DNA of 13,020 bases, taken from the NCBI GenBank assembly GCA_947095985.1, contig CAMUPZ010000018.1, forward strand, positions 1-13,020, read 5' to 3'. The notes beneath the pieces are model-generated. The model had not been told where the DNA came from. It did no database searches and saw only the letters and a program-made list of their open reading frames with translations. This document shows, piece after piece, positions 12,609 through 13,020 of this stretch. The DNA comes from an uncultured Candidatus Saccharibacteria bacterium. Lineage in GTDB: Bacteria; Patescibacteriota; Saccharimonadia; Saccharimonadales; Saccharimonadaceae. A program made the translations under genes and the position numbers. Positions within the stretch are counted from its first letter, which is position 1. Every line of letters begins with the position of its first letter.

Positions 12609-13020
12609 CTATCGCTTCAATGCCTCAATCACCCGCTGCGCCGTTGGCAGATTGACGTCAACATTTTCCAGCGCCTTAGTGGCATCAGCCAAGGTGTAGC
12701 CCAGCGCCATCAGCGCTTCCAACGCTTCGTCGGAGGTGTTTAATTCAACTTGGACTGATGCGTCCGCTCGACCATACTGCGTCGGCAGACCAACTTTATC
12801 ACTCAAATCAACCACTACACGCTCAGCAGTTTTTTTGCCGACGCCAGCGGCTTGTTGCACAAACGCACTGTCGGCATTGGCGATAGCGTTGCGAACATAC
12901 TCTGCGTCGCCCAGGCTGAGAATTGCTAACGCTGCCTTCGGGCCGACACCCTGAACGGTGATCAGCATTTCAAACAACTTCTTCGCCGCCAGACTCGAAA
13001 AACCAAACAATTCCTCCGCT
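12609..13020 (-). CDS. ruvA: Holliday junction DNA-binding protein RuvA, 5' partial
   Basis: The frame is open to the window edge (AEELFGFSSLAAKK...), so the N-terminal OB-fold domain lies outside. About 136 residues are visible of the usual 190-200. Domain II has both helix-hairpin-helix motifs, LITVQGVGPKAALAILS and VQQAAGVGKKTAERVVVDL, which contact the junction arms. A flexible linker (about 12730-12785) leads to domain III (SDEALEALMALGYTLADATKALENV), which binds RuvB and regulates its ATPase. The TTG at 13010 falls inside the conserved region and is not the start. RuvA tetramers hold the junction open while RuvB hexamers pump DNA. Between it and ruvB on the same strand lies an opposite-strand cassette of about 0.75 kb, so the pair cannot be a simple bicistronic unit. 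Confidence 0.95.
   Translation of the reverse strand, partial: AEELFGFSSLAAKKLFEMLITVQGVGPKAALAILSLGDAEYVRNAIANADSAFVQQAAGVGKKTAERVVVDLSDKVGLPTQYGRADASVQVELNTSDEALEALMALGYTLADATKALENVDVNLPTAQRVIEALKR

Noticed and set aside
1..13020. Phage, CRISPR-Cas, toxin-antitoxin or restriction system
   Set aside because: No gene or repeat in the window supports any of these. All genes are pilus, recombination or envelope functions or short unknown membrane proteins.

Overview
The window reads as a compact bacterial chromosome segment, most likely from a Candidatus Saccharibacteria (TM7) or similar CPR organism. Pointers are a single-membrane style type IV pilus locus (pilC, pilM, pilN, pilO with no secretin in view), TGA used as an ordinary stop (which argues against the UGA-recoding Gracilibacteria/Absconditabacteria), very tight packing with stop/start overlaps, and a PH-domain membrane protein of a kind common in these genomes. 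The lineage call is inference from gene content, not from a marker-gene search.

Layout. Positions 1-3592 (+) hold a type IV pilus assembly operon: the 3' part of pilC, then pilM-pilN-pilO and a 94-residue bitopic protein, the last four joined by overlapping stop/start codons. A PRC-barrel protein (3617-4204, +) follows from its own promoter. Positions 4208-6483 (-) hold recA, a 2H phosphoesterase (2'-5' RNA ligase-like) whose start overlaps the recA stop, and recX. Divergent from recA is a lone type IV pilin-like gene (6551-6943, +). A bacterial PH-domain membrane protein (6944-7777, -) and a two-gene surface operon (7802-10760, -) come next; the operon encodes a small membrane protein and an 818-residue SGNH-hydrolase/VWA/PKD/thrombospondin-type-3 protein anchored by a C-terminal helix. 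ruvB (10823-11821, -) and the 3' part of ruvA (12609-13020, -) are separated by an oppositely oriented cassette: a highly structured leader RNA with its own terminator, a DUF4352-type membrane protein, and a second terminator.

Functionally the window joins homologous recombination (RecA, its modulator RecX, the RuvA and RuvB Holliday-junction motor) with cell-surface functions (pili, surface hydrolase/adhesin-like protein, membrane-anchored small domains).

Two things stand out. First, the 11856-11973 RNA can fold into a 16-bp closing stem with an apical hairpin, and the 3' arm of its terminator can instead pair over 12 bp with that apical hairpin. This is the geometry of a terminator/antiterminator switch, and I recognise no known riboswitch class in it. 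Second, five genes (PRC-barrel, recX, pilin, PH-domain, ruvB) have a -10 element ending only 6-7 nt before the start codon, four of them perfect TGNTATAAT extended -10 elements, which predicts leaderless mRNAs. Other genes here (recA, pilN, the DUF4352 gene) carry strong Shine-Dalgarno sequences.
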